Positions 17,002 through 26,300 of a stretch of DNA of 64,000 nt are shown piece by piece. The stretch covers positions 1 through 64,000 of the forward strand of contig CABUKS010000010.1 in assembly GCA_902492235.1 (NCBI GenBank). Reading direction: 5' to 3'. Within the stretch, counting starts at the first letter, position 1. Every line of letters starts with the position of its first letter. The translations under genes and the position numbers were made by a program. The notes under the pieces are model-generated. The model ran no database searches. It saw only the letters and a program-made list of their open reading frames with translations, and was not told where the DNA came from. Source of the stretch: an uncultured Collinsella sp. (lineage in GTDB: Bacteria > Actinomycetota > Coriobacteriia > Coriobacteriales > Coriobacteriaceae).

Positions 17002-17883
17002 CTACACCTTCTCGGGGACGTACTTGCCCAAGAGGCCGGCAGGCTTGACGAGCAGGACGATGATCAAAACACCAAAGACGATGGAGTTGGCAAGACTCGT
17101 GGAAATGTAGGCCTGCGCCATCGCCTCGATGATGCCGATGAGAATGCCACCGACAAAGGCACCGGGGATGGAACCGATGCCACCGAAGACGGCGGCGTCG
17201 AAGGCTTTGATGCCAGGCATGGCGCCCGTCGTGGGCTGCAGCACCGGCGAGTAGGAGCACAAGAGCACGCCGGCGATGGCGGCAAGGGCGGAGCCGATGG
17301 CGAACGTCATCGAGATGGTGCGGTTGACGTTGATGCCCATGAGCTGAGCGGCGGCCTTGTCCTCGGACACGGCGCGCATGGCCTTGCCCATCTTGGTCTT
17401 ACCTGTAAAGAACATCAGGCCGGCCATGATAACCAGGCAGGCGACGATGGTCACGAGCGAGACGGCGCTTACGTTGAACTTAGCCAAGAACTCCGGCACC
17501 TGGAAGATGACGAGCGAAGTGAAGTTCTTGGGCGTAGCGCCCCACAGAAGCTGCGCGGCGTTCTGCAGGAAGTAAGACACGCCGATAGCCGTGATCAGAA
17601 CGGCCAGCGGGCCTGCCTGACGCAGCGGCTTATAGGCCAGACCCTCGATGAGAACACCGAGAACGGTACAGACCACACAAGAGAGAACTACAGATGCCCA
17701 GCCCGGGAGGCCGAGATACGACGTGGCGCAGAACGAGACATAGGCACCGACCATGATGACATCGCCGTGAGCGAAGTTGAGCATCTTGGCGATACCGTAG
17801 ACCATGGTGTAGCCCAACGCGATGATGGCGTAGACGCTGCCCATGGACAGGCCGTTGACCAGGTATTGGATAAAGACCGTCAT
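17002..17883 (-). CDS. livH: Branched-chain amino-acid ABC permease LivH
   Basis: First permease of the Liv importer, 293 residues with about eight membrane spans. Typical stretches are VNGLSMGSVYAIIALGYTMVYGIAKMLNFAHGD, the coupling helix KTKMGKAMRAVSEDKAAAQLMGINV and FGGIGSIPGAFVGG. The frame is open to 17976, but ATG at 17883 (MTVFIQYLV) is preceded by AAGGGGG, whereas the earlier codons lie in the hairpin spacer after livK. Confidence 0.94.
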   Translation of the reverse strand: MTVFIQYLVNGLSMGSVYAIIALGYTMVYGIAKMLNFAHGDVIMVGAYVSFCATSYLGLPGWASVVLSCVVCTVLGVLIEGLAYKPLRQAGPLAVLITAIGVSYFLQNAAQLLWGATPKNFTSLVIFQVPEFLAKFNVSAVSLVTIVACLVIMAGLMFFTGKTKMGKAMRAVSEDKAAAQLMGINVNRTISMTFAIGSALAAIAGVLLCSYSPVLQPTTGAMPGIKAFDAAVFGGIGSIPGAFVGGILIGIIEAMAQAYISTSLANSIVFGVLIIVLLVKPAGLLGKYVPEKV

Positions 17884-17929
17884 GTTCCACATCCCCCTTT
17901 CGAATAGGTTTCCAGTTAATGTATGAAAC

Positions 17930-17991
17930 AGGGACGTTACATCGTCCCTAGATACCAAGCAAGCAGGGAAGGCCAAAACCTCCCCTGCTTG
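17930..17991 (-). promoter_or_regulatory. Two hairpins between livK and livH
   Basis: AGGGACG/CGTCCCT (17930-17949) and CAAGCAGGG/CCCTGCTTG (17960-17991) form two stems in the spacer after livK. Such structures often stop some transcripts or protect the upstream mRNA, letting the binding protein outnumber the permease. That role is inference. Confidence 0.5.
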
Positions 17992-18022
17992 GGATCAAAA
18001 CCGCTCTATGTAAGGCGGCCAA

Positions 18023-19210
18023 TTAGGCCTGTACGTACTTGCCGTCGGTGATGACGTACGCCGTGGGCTCCTTCTGGACCTGACCCTTATCGTTCCAGGT
18101 GAGCTTGCCTGTCAGACCGTCAACGGTAATCTTGAGCATAGCCTTGGACAGTTTCTCGGCGACCTCGGTCGGATCGGCGTCGACACCAAGACCGGCCTCC
18201 TTGACGGCCTCGGCCACCGCGTGCACGCCGTCGTAGGCGTCGGCGGCAAACTGGTCGGGGGTATCGCCGTACTTATCCTTGTAAGCGTTGACGAAGTCGG
18301 CGTTCTTCTCGTCGTCGGCGGAGAACGGGGTCATGAGCAGCAGACCCTCGGCAAGAGAGGTGTCGAAGCCCTCAACGCCCAGGATGCCGTCCATGCCGTC
18401 GCAGCCCATCATCTTGACGTCGTAGCCCATGTCCTTGGCGTTCTTGAGCAGGACGGACGCCGGCGTGTAGTAGATCGGCGCAAAGATCATGGTGGCACCG
18501 GCCTGCTTGGCCTTGGTCAGCTGGTTGGTAAAGCTCGTGGCGGAGTCGTCCTTAAAGGTCTCCTCGTCGACAATCTCGAGCTTGGACTCAGCGGCCTGGG
18601 CCTTAAAGGAATCTGCGATGCCCGAAGAATAGGCGTCGCCGGAGTTATAGAACAGCACGAACTTCTCGTCCGCATACTTCTGCGCCAGGAACTTGGCAGC
18701 GTTGACACCCTGGTTGGGGTCGGTGAAGCAAACCTGGAAGACGCAATCCTTGCCGTCGGTGACGTCCTCGGAGGACGCGGACGGGGTGATCATGAACGTC
18801 TTGGGGTCGTTACCGCACTCTGCGGCAACGGCAACCGACGCACCCGTGGTGGTCGGACCGACGAGGGCCTGCATGCCCCAGTCGAGCAGGGTGTTGAAGG
18901 CGTTGACGGCCTTCTCACCGTCGGCCTGGTCATCCTCGGCCTTGCTGGCAAGCGGCAGCTCCTTGGTGGAGAAGTCCTTGCAGCCAAGCTCGACACCCTG
19001 GGTAACGGACTTGCCGTAGGACGCGTTGGCGCCGGTCAGCGGGCCGATGGTGCCGATCTTAAACGAAGCGTCGCCCGAAGCGGAACCGCTGTCGCCGCCG
19101 TTGGAGGAGCAGCCAGCTAGAATGGACATCGCCCCCAGACCTGCTGCGCTCGCGATAACGCTCCTGCGATTCATAACAGGGTTCAATGACTTACCGGTGA
19201 GGCTCGACAT
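18023..19210 (-). CDS. livK: Branched-chain amino-acid binding lipoprotein LivK
   Basis: Extracellular substrate-binding component, 395 residues. The N-terminus has a basic stretch, a hydrophobic core and a lipobox (SILAGC, Cys at about 34), followed by a Ser/Gly-rich linker, so it is a lipoprotein on the outer face of the membrane. The mature part is a type I periplasmic-binding fold: KIGTIGPLTGANASYGKSV, ALVGPTTTGASVA, FMITPSASSEDVTDGK, LFYNSGDAYSSGIADSF and YDGVHAVAEA. The ATG at 19210 has GAGAGGAGAG upstream. It is first in the liv operon, and a damaged paralogue lies just upstream. Confidence 0.95.
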   Translation of the reverse strand: MSSLTGKSLNPVMNRRSVIASAAGLGAMSILAGCSSNGGDSGSASGDASFKIGTIGPLTGANASYGKSVTQGVELGCKDFSTKELPLASKAEDDQADGEKAVNAFNTLLDWGMQALVGPTTTGASVAVAAECGNDPKTFMITPSASSEDVTDGKDCVFQVCFTDPNQGVNAAKFLAQKYADEKFVLFYNSGDAYSSGIADSFKAQAAESKLEIVDEETFKDDSATSFTNQLTKAKQAGATMIFAPIYYTPASVLLKNAKDMGYDVKMMGCDGMDGILGVEGFDTSLAEGLLLMTPFSADDEKNADFVNAYKDKYGDTPDQFAADAYDGVHAVAEAVKEAGLGVDADPTEVAEKLSKAMLKITVDGLTGKLTWNDKGQVQKEPTAYVITDGKYVQA

Positions 19211-19228
19211 GCGGCTCTCCTCTCAAAT

Positions 19229-19249
19229 CTCGTCGGGTTTCGGTTACCC
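19229..19249 (-). promoter_or_regulatory. Leader hairpin ahead of livK
   Basis: GTCGGGT and ACCCGAC pair around seven bases, about 20 bases before the livK start. It would sit in the 5' leader. The rest of 19250-19481 shows no gene. Confidence 0.3.
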
Positions 19250-19481
19250 GACAGGCCATCCTTCGCCGTGTTCGGCGTTCGCAAAATAGTAGACGCTTTA
19301 GTTGAGAAAAGTGGCGATTATTTCAACTTTTCTTTTGTTTTGTCCATTTATCCATAATTATGCGTATTTCTATCAGTTTATGCAGTTTAGACACTTTATT
19401 GTGCGAAAGCAATGTTTCCGTTCTGTTACAGGCGTCCCCGCCCTGAATAAAACAGCCTCACCGGTCGCGCTTTATGCGCGC

Positions 19482-19825
19482 TTAGGCGGCGATGTACTTG
19501 CCGTCCTGGATCACATAGGCTGTAGCGGGCTTCTCGACCTGACCTTCGTCGTTCCACGTCAACTCGCCCGTCAGGCCCTCGATCTTGATCTTGCGCATGG
19601 CCTTGGTCAGCTGGTTGGTAAAGCTCGTGGCAGAATCGTCCTTAAAGGTCTCGGTATCGACGATGTCGAGCTTGGATGCCTTGGCCTGCTCGGCAAAGGC
19701 ATCGGCAACGCCCGAACTATACGTATCGCCGGAGTTGTAGAACAGGGCAATCTTGGCGTCTGCATACTTCTCAGCCAAGAACTTCGCGGCGCTGGCGCCC
19801 ATGGTGGGGTCGGTGAAGCAAACCT
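19482..19825 (-). pseudogene. Truncated livK paralogue with internal deletion
   Basis: The readable frame matches the LivK protein encoded at 18023-19210 in two blocks: VCFTDPTMGASAAKFLAEKYADAK to TSFTNQLTKA, then KIKIEGLTGELTWNDEGQVEKPATAYV to the same C-terminus. The signal peptide and roughly the first half are missing. The middle 123 codons are absent, joined exactly at GCCTTGGTCAG, a near-repeat of which (GCCTTGGACAG) flanks the lost segment in livK. The homology stops abruptly at about 19825. The nearby ATG at 19835 is accidental. It cannot encode a working binding protein. Confidence 0.85.
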
Positions 19826-20019
19826 TATGGTGCAAACGTTGACAGTTTGTTACGGAGTTCCGTTTGTAGCGAGCATGTTTCCAATGTTTCCGCAGCGTTT
19901 CGGGGGCGCCGTTTTGTGCGACTCCTGTTGCCTGGCGAGCACGCGCCCTCGGTTCACGCTAGAATGCACTCAACCTTTAAGCGGTTAATCCATCTATAAG
20001 ATGCACGAAGGAGCTATCT

Positions 20020-21363
20020 ATGAGCGAACCCCTGCGCACCGTGAACGTCGGTCTGATCGGTCTGGGAACCGTCGGCGGCGGCGTGGCCCGTCTGATCAAG
20101 AGCCACCACGATGAGTACCTGGCAGCCTACGGCATCGACCTTAAGCTGACCCGTGCCTGCGCGCTTGCCTGGGAGCAGGCCGAGGCAGCCGGCATTGAGC
20201 GTGAGGCCTTTACGGGCGACTGGCACGATGTCGTCACCGACCCCGCCGTCGACATCGTCGTCGAGCTGATCGGTGGTGAGCATCCTGCAACCGAGATCTT
20301 CACCACTGCCTTTGAGCACGGCAAGCACGTCGTCTCTGCCAACAAGGCCCTGCTGGGCCGTCACGTCGAGACGCTCGCCGAGAAGGCGCGCGCGTGCGGC
20401 GTGCAGATTAAGTGCGAGGCCAGCTGCGGCGGCGGCATCCCCATCGTGAGCACGCTCGAGCACGACCTGGTGGGCAACAAGATCCTGACCATCGCCGGCA
20501 TCCTCAACGGCACCACCAACTACATCCTGTCGCGCATGGACGCCGAGGGCGCCGATTACGCTGACGTGCTCGCCGACGCACAGGCCAAGGGCTATGCCGA
20601 GGCCGACCCGTCCGCCGACGTCGACGGCTTCGATGCCGCCAGCAAGACGGCGATCCTCGCCTCCATCGGCTTTGGCACCCGCGTGACCACCGACGATGTG
20701 TACCAGCAGGGCATCCGTACCATCGGTGCCGAGGACATCGCCCAGGCCCGCGAGCTCGGCTACACCATTAAGCTGCTGGGCATCGCCCGCAACACCGACG
20801 CCGGCGTCGACGTTCGTGTGCACCCCACGCTGATCCCCGCCGACCACATGCTTGCCAAGGTCAACGGCGCCATGAACGCTGTCTACGTGGTAGGCGACGC
20901 CGTGGGCGAGACCATGTTCTACGGTGCCGGTGCAGGCTCCTTCCCCACCGCAAGCGCCGTCGTGGGCGACATCCTGTCGCTCTCCGAGCAGATCAGCCGC
21001 GGCGTGGCTCCGCTGCCCGAGATTGAGCCCTATGGTCACAACCTCGCCTTTAAGCCCATGGACGAGCTCCAGACCAAGTACTATGTGCGCCTGAAGGTCG
21101 CCGACCGCGTAGGCGCCCTGTCCGAGACGGTCGACATCTTTGCCAAGCACAACATCTCGATCTCGCTCATCAACCAGGTCGAGGACGGCAAGTCGGGCGT
21201 CAGCGATGCCTGCTCGGTCATCTTCCTGACGCACCGCGCGCTCGAGAAGGACGTCCAGGCTGCCGCGACCGAGCTTGCCAGCGTCGACTGCGTGGCCGAG
21301 GTCGCCAACGTCCTGCGCATCGAGGACGTTGAGGCTTGGACCGAAGGCGTCATGGCGAACTAA
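20020..21363 (+). CDS. hom: Homoserine dehydrogenase
   Basis: Reduces aspartate semialdehyde to homoserine with NAD(P)H, the branch step to threonine and methionine. The 447 residues have an N-terminal Rossmann motif (GLIGLGTVGGGVARL), NKALLGRH, the catalytic domain with GILNGTTNYILSRM and DPSADVDGFDAASK, and a C-terminal ACT domain (about 360-447, DRVGALSETVDIFAKHNISISLINQ) that normally gives threonine feedback. GAAGGAG precedes the ATG. A TAGAAT at 19960-19965 could be its -10 box. No thrB or thrC is adjacent; the stop codon is followed directly by an SDR gene remnant. Confidence 0.96.
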   Translation: MSEPLRTVNVGLIGLGTVGGGVARLIKSHHDEYLAAYGIDLKLTRACALAWEQAEAAGIEREAFTGDWHDVVTDPAVDIVVELIGGEHPATEIFTTAFEHGKHVVSANKALLGRHVETLAEKARACGVQIKCEASCGGGIPIVSTLEHDLVGNKILTIAGILNGTTNYILSRMDAEGADYADVLADAQAKGYAEADPSADVDGFDAASKTAILASIGFGTRVTTDDVYQQGIRTIGAEDIAQARELGYTIKLLGIARNTDAGVDVRVHPTLIPADHMLAKVNGAMNAVYVVGDAVGETMFYGAGAGSFPTASAVVGDILSLSEQISRGVAPLPEIEPYGHNLAFKPMDELQTKYYVRLKVADRVGALSETVDIFAKHNISISLINQVEDGKSGVSDACSVIFLTHRALEKDVQAAATELASVDCVAEVANVLRIEDVEAWTEGVMAN

Positions 21364-21365
21364 TT

Positions 21366-21464
21366 CGCTCTTCGCTATACGGCATATATGTTTTCCTAGC
21401 GAGCGATATGTCCTTCCATATCACGGGCGCCGTGCTCCCCGTCGACGGAGCCGCCCGCTCCTAA
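21366..21464 (+). pseudogene. Remnant C-terminus of an SDR oxidoreductase
   Basis: Right after hom an open frame without a usable start reads VFLASDMSFHITGAVLPVDG, then AARS and stop. This is the standard tail of short-chain dehydrogenases (FLASD-x-S-x-x-ITG-x-x-x-x-VDGG). Homology seems to begin at about 21387 (YVFLASD). The catalytic YxxxK and Rossmann regions are absent, so this is only the last 25 or so codons of a lost gene. Confidence 0.65.
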
Positions 21465-21506
21465 AGGTCGCAAGCCACGACTTCGAACCTCAACGAGGCC
21501 CAACGC

Positions 21507-21550
21507 AAAAGACGCGCTGTCTGCATCAACCGCAGACAGCGCGCCTTCTA
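21507..21550. terminator. Bidirectional terminator between hom and the antiporter gene
   Basis: CGCGCTGTCTGC (21513-21524) pairs exactly with GCAGACAGCGCG (21532-21543). AAAAG lies on one side and CTTCTATTATTT on the other, so it can serve both converging genes. Confidence 0.65.
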
Positions 21551-21585
21551 TTATTTGGACGGAACCCGTATCCCGACATTCCTTG

Positions 21586-23148
21586 CTACTTGCCGTCGTC
21601 GTCCTCGGCTTCTTCTCTTGCATAGAGCTCCAGCATGCGGCGGCGGTATTCGCGCACGGCGAGCTTGGCGCGCTCCAGGCGGCGGCGCTCACGCGGAGTC
21701 AGCTCGGACGGGTCAACCTCATCACCATAGGTCTTATCGGCAAGCAGGCGCGCCGCGTCCACAATGCGGGCATCGATGTGGCCGCTCGCCGCCTCGGCGG
21801 AAAGACGCTCGGCAATCGTATCGAGCGTAGGCAGGCCCTCGAATACGCGACCATGTCCATGCGAGGTCAGCAGCTCGTGCTCTCGTGCGAGCAGACTCGC
21901 CAAATCGTGATGAGCGCGCAGGATATCGAGCGCATCGGATGGATGCTCGGCAACCTCTGCCACGGCGGCGACCGGCGCGGCATCGACCACGCGGTAGAAG
22001 AGCTGCGCGAGCAATGGCATCAAGAACACCGTGATGGCACCGGCGGCAACCATGACCGACGCAATATCTTGCGACAGCGCGCCCGCGTTGACGGCAACGC
22101 TCGTCACGGCAACGATGATCGGCAGGGCCGTGGTGCAGTACAGGGCCACGGTAATGCGACCATACGCCGACACATCGCGCGTCGCAGGACAAATGCTCAT
22201 AGAGATGAGAATGGGCACGGCGCGAATGATAAGCAACGCCACGATAAAGCCCGCGAGCAGCCCGGGGCGTGAGGCCACGGCCGTCAGGTCGATCTTTGCG
22301 CCCGATACGGTAAAGAACACCGGAATCAAAAAGCCGTAGGCCAGGCCGTCGAGCTTGGTCTCGAGCGTATGGTTGCCCTCGGGGATGATATAGCGCAGGA
22401 CAAAGCCGGCGGCAAAAGAACCCAACACGATGTCGAGATCAAAGACGGCCGAGAACGCCACGAGCGTGACCAGGATGAGCACCGTCAGGCGCACGAAGGT
22501 CTGCGACGTGGTATCGGCACGCTCCTCGACAAACGCAAAGAAGCGGCTGCCGACGCGCTTGGAGCGGCTTGAGACCACGGCCAGCAACACGCAAACCACC
22601 GCAAACAAGCCAAGGATTACGAGCGTTTGGATGCCAGTGCGAGCAGACAGCAGCACCGACATGGCGAGCACGGGACCGAGCTCGCCCCAAGTGCCATACG
22701 CGAGAATCGAGTCGCCCACACGCGTGCCGATGAGCGAGCGCTCACGCATGATGGGCACGAGCGTGCCGAGCGCCGTAGAAGTGAGGGCAAGCGTCACGGC
22801 GATGCCGTCGAAATGACTGACCGAGAACCACGGGGTAAAGCGCACGGCAAGCCAGGCGATACCAAACGTGACGACCCACGTCGCCAAGCCGTAGCGCCCC
22901 TCGACGCCCGTAATGCTCTTGGGGTCGATCTCAAAGCCGGCAAGCAGGAACAAAAAGGCCAGGCCGAGCTCGGACACAAGCGAGACCTCGGCATCTACAT
23001 GGATGACGCCGAGCATATGGGGTCCCAGCACCGCGCCGAGCACGAGCAAAAAGACGGTCTCGGGAACGGGTTTTCCGGGAATCGCCGAGGCGATGAAGGG
23101 GCTTGCGAAGGCCACGAGTGCGATGATGGCGAGCGAAACGAATGCCAT
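21586..23148 (-). CDS. CPA2-family cation:proton antiporter
   Basis: A 520-residue integral membrane protein. About 12 spans occupy residues 1 to 385 (for example SELGLAFLFLLAGFEIDP, typical of Na+/H+ and K+/H+ exchangers), with the discontinuous-helix region ALTSTALGTLVPIMRE. A charged, helical C-terminal tail of about 130 residues ends ELYAREEAEDDDGK and lacks a recognisable TrkA-N domain. It probably exchanges Na+ or K+ for protons in pH or osmotic control; the ion is not clear. It is divergent from purL and shares no operon. Confidence 0.85.
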   Translation of the reverse strand: MAFVSLAIIALVAFASPFIASAIPGKPVPETVFLLVLGAVLGPHMLGVIHVDAEVSLVSELGLAFLFLLAGFEIDPKSITGVEGRYGLATWVVTFGIAWLAVRFTPWFSVSHFDGIAVTLALTSTALGTLVPIMRERSLIGTRVGDSILAYGTWGELGPVLAMSVLLSARTGIQTLVILGLFAVVCVLLAVVSSRSKRVGSRFFAFVEERADTTSQTFVRLTVLILVTLVAFSAVFDLDIVLGSFAAGFVLRYIIPEGNHTLETKLDGLAYGFLIPVFFTVSGAKIDLTAVASRPGLLAGFIVALLIIRAVPILISMSICPATRDVSAYGRITVALYCTTALPIIVAVTSVAVNAGALSQDIASVMVAAGAITVFLMPLLAQLFYRVVDAAPVAAVAEVAEHPSDALDILRAHHDLASLLAREHELLTSHGHGRVFEGLPTLDTIAERLSAEAASGHIDARIVDAARLLADKTYGDEVDPSELTPRERRRLERAKLAVREYRRRMLELYAREEAEDDDGK

Positions 23149-23332
23149 GTGATGCCTTTCTCTTGTTTGCGCTTCACTGTAGCACCCTCGCCGTCCTCAA
23201 CGCGCCGCGAGCTGTCGTATCATAGTGAGGTTTACAAACATGTGGCTCAAGGCGACCGCGAGGCTTGCCCCGTAAACCGACCGCTGCCGCATACCGTACC
23301 GTACGCCCAACCGATCAGGAAGGCAGGAACCA

Positions 23333-26300
23333 ATGGTCTCTCGTATCTACGTGGAGAAGAAACCCGGGTTCGACGTCGAGGCTCAGCAGCTCAAGGGCGA
23401 GCTGACCGAGATTCTCGGCATCAAGGGCATCGAGGCCCTGAGGATCATCAACCGCTACGACGTCGAGGGCATCGACGAGGAGCTTTTCCGCTCCTGCGTG
23501 CCGACCGTCTTTAGCGAGCCCCAGGTCGATGTGACCTACGACGAGCTCCCCGCAAGCGATGGCGCCGTCTTTGCCGTCGAATTCCTGCCTGGCCAGTTTG
23601 ACCAGCGCGCCGACTCCGCCAGCGAGTGCGTGCAGCTCATCAGCCAGGGCGAGCGCCCTGCCGTGCGCTCCGCCAAGGTCTATATGATCTTGGGCGCCCT
23701 GGACGAGGCCGCCATCGAAGCCATCAAGCACTACGTGGTGAACCCCGTCGAAGCGCGCATCGCCTCGCTCGACCTGCCCGAAACGCTGTACATGGAGACA
23801 CCCGAGCCGCAGCCTGTCGAAGTGCTCGACGGTTTCCGCGAGCTCGACGAGGCCGGCCTTGCCGCCTTTATCGCCGAGCGCGGCCTTGCCATGGACGAGG
23901 CGGACATCGCCTTCTGCCAGCAGTACTTCCGCGATGAGGACCGCGACCCCACCATCACCGAAATCCGCGTGATCGACACCTACTGGTCCGACCACTGCCG
24001 TCACACCACCTTCGGCACCGTCCTGGACGACGTGACGATCGATGACGCCGTGGTGCAGCAGGCCTTCGACCGCTACATGGAGATGCGCCACGAGCTCGGT
24101 CGCGACGCCAAGCCCGTCTGCCTCATGGACATGGGTACCATCGGCGCCAAGTACCTCAAAAAGACCGGCGTCATGACCGATGTCGACGAGTCCGAGGAGA
24201 TCAACGCCTGCACCGTCAAGGTAAAGGTCGATGTCGATGGCGAGGACCAGGACTGGCTGTTCCTCTTTAAGAACGAGACCCACAACCACCCGACCGAGAT
24301 CGAGCCCTTCGGCGGTGCCGCCACCTGCGTGGGCGGCGCCATCCGCGACCCGCTCTCGGGCCGCAGCTACGTGTACCAGGCCATGCGCGTCACCGGCGCC
24401 GGCGACCCCACCGTCCCGGTTTCCGAGACGCTCGAGGGCAAGCTGCCGCAGCGCAAGCTCGTGACCACTGCCGCCGCCGGCTACTCCAGCTACGGCAACC
24501 AGATCGGCCTTGCCACCGGTCAGGTCAACGAACTCTATCACCCCGGTTACGTGGCCAAGCGCATGGAGGTTGGCGCCGTCGTGGGCGCTACCCCGGCAAA
24601 CCACGTTCGTCGCGAGTGCCCCGCCCCCACCGACAAGATCATCCTGCTGGGCGGCCGCACCGGCCGTGACGGCATCGGTGGTGCCACCGGCTCCTCCAAG
24701 ACCCAGAACACCGAGTCCATCGAGACCTCGGGCGCCGAGGTCCAGAAGGGCAACGCCCCGGTCGAGCGCAAGCTGCAGCGCCTCTTCCGCCGCGGTGACG
24801 CCTGCCGTCTAATCAAACGCTGCAACGACTTTGGCGCCGGCGGCGTCTCGGTCGCCGTGGGCGAGCTTGCCGACGGCCTGTATGTCGACCTTGATACCGT
24901 AACCAAGAAGTACGACGGCCTGGACGGCACCGAGCTCGCCATCTCCGAGTCCCAGGAGCGTATGGCCTGCGCCGTTGCCGACGGTGACGTCGAGGAGTTC
25001 ATGGGCTACGCCGCCGAGGAGAACCTGGAGGCAACCGTCATCGCCGAGGTTACCGCCGAGCCGCGCATGCGCATGGCATGGAACGGCGTCGCCATCGTCG
25101 ATCTGTCCCGCGAGTTCCTCAACTCCAACGGTGCACCCAAGCACCAGGTCGCCCATGTGTGCGCCCGCAGCGTGTGGCAGCCCAGCTGGGCCGGCTCCAC
25201 GCTTGCCGAGCGCATGACCTCGCTTGTCACCGACCTCAACGTTGCCTCCAATAAGGGCCTTTCCGAGCGCTTCGACTCCACCATCGGTGCCGCGACCGTG
25301 CTCATGCCTTTTGGCGGCAAGACGCAGCTCACCCCCAGCTCGGCCATGGTCGCCAAGTTCCCCGTGGACGGCGAGACCACCACGGCGAGTGCCATGGCAT
25401 GGGGCTTCAACCCCTATCTGATGGAGGCCGACCAGTTTGCGGGCGCCTATCTGTCCGTGGTCGAATCCATCGCCAAGCTCGTAGCCGCTGGCTTTGAGCA
25501 CAAGCGCGCCTACCTCTCCTTCCAGGAGTACTTCGAGCGCCTGCGCACCGAGGCCGAGCGCTGGGGCAAGCCCATGGCTGCCGTCCTGGGCGCCCTTATG
25601 GCCCAGGTCGACCTGGGTGCCGGCGCCATCGGCGGCAAGGACTCCATGAGTGGCTCGTTTGAGGACGAAGCCGGCGAGCTCAACGTTCCGCCGACCCTGA
25701 TCAGCTTCGCTGTCGCTGTGGGTAAGGCCGCCCGCGCCGTCTCCCCTGAGTTCAAGGGCCTCACGCACCGCGTCGTCCGCATCGCCCCCGCCACCTATGG
25801 CGAGGACTACCGCCCCGACGCCCATCAGCTGCTCGCCGCGTTTGACGCCGTCGAGGCGCTCACCGCCACCGGCGCAGCCCTGGCCGTCTCCACGCCCGGC
25901 TACGGCTGCGGCGCCGAGAGCCTCTTTAAGATGTGCGTCGGCAACCAGATCGGTATCGAGCTTGCCGAGGATGTAGACGTGGAGAGCCTCTTCACCCCGC
26001 TCTACGGCAGCTTTATCGTCGAGCTCGCCGAGGATGCCGAGCTGCCCGAGGTCGCCGACGGCGTTGTCGTCGAGCCCCTGGGCACCACCGTCGAGGGCTA
26101 TGTCATCGACACCGGCTCCGAGATCATCGAGCTCTCCGAGCTCCAGGAGGCCTGGGAGAGCGGCATCGAGGGCGTCTTCGCCTACCGCAGCGCCGGCGAG
26201 ACCCCCGAGGTCGAGACCATCGACTTCCGCGCCAAGGACATCCACGTGTACGGCGGCGCCAAGATCGCCCGCCCGCGCGTGATCATCCCCGTGTTCCCCG

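Noticed and set aside
19835..19858. A functional start codon for the short LivK-like frame
   Set aside because: The ATG lies outside the region of homology and has no ribosome site. The product would lack a signal peptide and most of the fold.
20014..21234. A 406-codon minus-strand frame inside hom
   Set aside because: Complementary to homoserine dehydrogenase; no family motif.
23149..23332. A purine riboswitch ahead of purL
   Set aside because: The short leader lacks the three-way junction and conserved loops of the purine riboswitch; I see only a weak TATCAT box.
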